From Coniferiporia sulphurascens (lineage: Eukaryota > Basidiomycota > Agaricomycetes > Hymenochaetales > Hymenochaetaceae): 64,000 bases of DNA. How positions within the stretch are numbered: position 1 is the stretch's first letter; each line of letters begins with the position of its first letter. The notes beneath the pieces are model-generated. The model was not told where the DNA came from, made no database searches, and worked only from the letters and a program-made list of their open reading frames with translations. Location: assembly GCA_002794785.1 (NCBI GenBank), contig NBBA01000011.1:1178001-1242000 (forward strand), given 5' to 3'. A program made the position numbers and the translations under genes. Shown here in pieces: positions 61,520 through 64,000 of the stretch.

Positions 61520-63899
61520 ATGGCCCCTAATCGCTCGCGATCCAACTCTAATGCAAATGCAAATCCTCGCAGCTACTCTCCGAATGTGCCCAGACAGGCA
61601 CCGAGACAACGACCGCGACGTGGTTCGGTGCAGGCAGCGCCATCGCCCACCGTCACTCCCGCACGCGCCGTGAAAGGCCCTCGAGCAGATTGTGGACCCA
61701 CTCCAGAACCCACTGGAGACATTGGCATGTCGCCTTCGTCTCGCTACTACAAGAACCTACGCGTCTTGCGTCGGTACGACCCGCACATAGTTTCCATCTT
61801 TGATCAGTTTGCCCATGTTACTTTGTACTACCAAGATGAGGAAGGGGGTAAATATGAGCGGGGAGGATATGAAGGTGTAATGTTCTTTTTTGAGAGGTCA
61901 GCACATTTATTCCGTCTGAACTGACCTCTTCGACGGCTAATGCGTCCCCAGAGATATTGAACCAACATACGGTTTCTTTATTCTCAACCGTCAGGGCATG
62001 AACGACTATATTCGGTACCTCCACCCAACCGACGTAATCGATTCGGTAGGAGACCTTGTCTGGGTTGCCACCTTAGACGCAAAAGGAAAGTCTGTCATGG
62101 GCGATGAGGACAAGACTGCAGGCCTTTGGGCGATGCCCATGGACGTGCGCGATTCACTGGGCGACATGATGAAGCGTCTAAATGACTGTATTAGGGACGG
62201 GCAGCCGTACCCTGAAGAATACCGATACGGGCCCGATCGGATTGCTCCTCAGCAAACCTTTTTCGATAGGCTTTCCCAGAGCAACGGCAATCGTGATCCA
62301 TTCACGGGTGTAACAGATGAGATGCGGACAAAAGCTATAACCGCGATGCAGTCCAACTCAAAAGCAAAGGCTAAAGCAGATGCCGAAGCAAAGGCCAATG
62401 CTGGGACACCGACCTCATTGCCCGCACCGCGATCGCAAATGTCAGAACTCGACCAGCTCTTCTCAAAGCTTGCCCCTGTTACCCCATCCCCACCAGATCC
62501 TGCGCCACCTGCCCCTCAGCAACCGCTGAGCGGGTTGGCATTGCTCAACACAATGTTCGCATCCGTTTCCGATTCAGCCATTCCTCAATCCAATGGGAAA
62601 TTAACCCTGCAACAACTCGGGTTTGCGCCGGCGGTCTCGACACCTCCTCACGACCTAGAAATCCTTTCGCCTAAGCCCAGCGCAGCTGCTTTGCCACAAA
62701 TACTCACCGCCAACGTCATCCACGAGTTGATGGGCCTTCCCATCTCTGACAGTCGTAGTGCGTCACGTACGTCCGTATTTGCCCCTGCCTCCGAACATCC
62801 ACGCTCGCCAAGCTCCGCCGGTGCCTACGGGAGTAAAGAACGTGGCTACTTTGCCGATCGGGAGAAGATGACGGCGTGTCTGAGGCGTCAACAAGTCAGG
62901 AATTCGAGGGCGATGCTAACACGAATGTGCTGGGACGTTTTGCACCCGGAACCCGTCCGTCCTTCCTGAGCGCAGCGAGCTCGGGATCGGTGCCATCGCT
63001 TAATGGCGATGCAACTCCGCGTGCACGTATGGAGCCGTTAGGCCTAGCTTCTCCACCCACAAGGGTCAGGCCAGGCGCAGTGCATACGGTTTCGGAGACG
63101 CAGACGTTGGCATTGGGGGTTGGGACGGCTCCTGGTGCTCGCAAGTTAAGTGTGAAGGTCGTGAATGGGTCACGAACAGTCTCGGCACCATCGACGGTGC
63201 GTGTGCCTTTCCAGTCCGGTGCGGAGCTGTGGCCGAACGGCGGGCCCGAAGCAAGCACGAGTGCTTCGGCTGATAGTGTGGATGGGGAAGAGACGGACGG
63301 AGATGAGGTCGTCGAGTTGGACTTCAGTGAAATTGGCGTGCTGGACGACATGCGTGCTTTCGAAGCGAAGGGCTCGGGCCGAGGGCGGAAAGCGGGAGGT
63401 AGCGTGAGGCCGAAGGAGAAAATGAATGGTACCCAGTCAATTGGCGCTCAGACGAACGGTTCGACACCAGCACAGCCGGTGCGTCAAGAGAAGTGGCCGT
63501 CGAAGAAGCAAAACCTAAAAGGTAGCGCGAAGATGGGCAACGAGAACCCTATTGCGCCCCAAATCGGGACGGTGCGCGTTAACACGGACTCGAGACCGTC
63601 GACGCCATCGAGCAGTGGGATCGTGAAATCCCCGCTTCGAGCTCCGATCCGACCTGCGGATGTCTTGAGAGACGTTGCAGAGGGCTCGCTGCGCGCGGCC
63701 CTGGTCGAGTCTGGTCTTCTCCGGGCAAACGGACAGGTGTTAGAGAGAAACGCATTCATGCGCGAGGTGTTGATGTTGATTCACGTAAGCTTACCTTTTT
63801 TCTGCCCCACTGTCGATACTAATATGATTCATTTAGACGGACAAGTCTTTTGTCGACAAATTGTATCAAACCTATCAAAACATGGTATCCGGGCCTTAG
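61520..63899 (+). CDS. DCP1: mRNA-decapping enzyme subunit 1 (Dcp1)
   Basis: EVH1-fold activator of the Dcp2 decapping enzyme, acting in cytoplasmic mRNA decay and P-bodies. Four exons (61520-61896, 61952-62820, 62868-63784, 63837-63899) join in phase to 741 residues. A basic, disordered N-terminus precedes the EVH1 domain: SSRYYKNLRVLRRYDPHIVS, FDQFAHVTLYYQ, YEGVMFFFERDIEPTYGFFI, LNRQGMNDYIRYLHP. The middle is long, Pro/Ser/Ala-rich and disordered. The conserved C-terminal trimerisation region is split by intron 3: ALVESGLLRANGQVLERNAF, MREVLMLIH, then TDKSFVDKLYQTYQNMV. Dcp1 of budding yeast is only about 230 residues, so this is the long filamentous-fungal form. Intron 2 is 47 nt; without its removal translation stops at 62969, before the trimerisation domain. 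Confidence 0.94.
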
Positions 63900-64000
63900 G
63901 GCGCGGATCGATTGTCAACATTTGTACTATATGCTCAGAACGTGCTCAGAACGACCGTAGTTCTTCCACATTCCATTCACTATTCCTCTCTGCTATCAAC

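Overview
The window is nuclear DNA of a filamentous basidiomycete, most likely an Agaricomycete. Genes sit on both strands and are split by many short GT-AG introns, mostly about 45-70 nt. There are fungus-specific families (Pmp3, Kar5/Tht1, fungal GST, HRQ/DUF3445, DUF2264, DUF4048), and I saw no operons, rRNA genes, credible tRNA, CRISPR arrays or intact transposons. About twenty protein genes can be supported, several rebuilt exon by exon with phase checks.

Layout. 1-1844 (+): 3' end of a Furry/Tao3/Pag1 cell-morphogenesis gene, cut by the window edge. 2113-5147 (-): MLH1 mismatch repair, divergent from a five-exon PMP3 proteolipid gene (5641-6184, +). 6185-7682 is gene-poor but has promoter-like motifs. 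7683-11372 (-): La-motif RNA-binding protein (LARP1/Sro9 type), divergent from an unrecognised gene (12080-13785, +). 14072-16834 and 18258-21052 (-): two tandem amino acid/choline-type permeases. 21740-23561 (+): DUF3445/HRQ oxidoreductase, divergent from the second permease. 23957-26604 (-): Kar5/Tht1-like nuclear fusion protein, divergent over only about 160 bp from a GST (26764-27905, +). 27906-31125 is gene-poor, with one decayed-looking open frame. 31126-32560 (+): orphan protein with a conserved Cys/His C-terminus. 34067-35888 (+): S-adenosylhomocysteinase, ten exons. 38442-39576 (+): Bin3/MePCE RNA methyltransferase. 40361-43067 (-): disordered orphan. 43914-47761 (-): two tandem zinc alcohol dehydrogenases. 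48796-49503 (-): PLAC8 protein. 51242-55278 (-): CCCH plus RNA-binding plus RBR E3 ligase. 55815-56259 (+): ATP synthase subunit k. 56514-58127 (+): DUF4048-like protein. 58854-60930 (-): DUF2264 protein. 61520-63899 (+): Dcp1 decapping factor.

How the genes relate. This is mostly housekeeping sequence. RNA biology recurs (LARP, MePCE, Dcp1, the CCCH-RBR protein), and SAH hydrolase removes the product inhibitor of SAM methyltransferases such as MePCE, but nothing shows co-regulation. The two tandem duplications are the clearest local evolutionary events. The permease pair beside a DUF3445 oxidoreductase is a weak candidate for an amine-use module. I see no convincing new biological system; the most promising leads are the CCCH-RRM-RBR protein, promoter motifs in a convergent gap, a short spliced ORF at 58412-58689, and an intron in DCP1 whose retention would remove the trimerisation tail.
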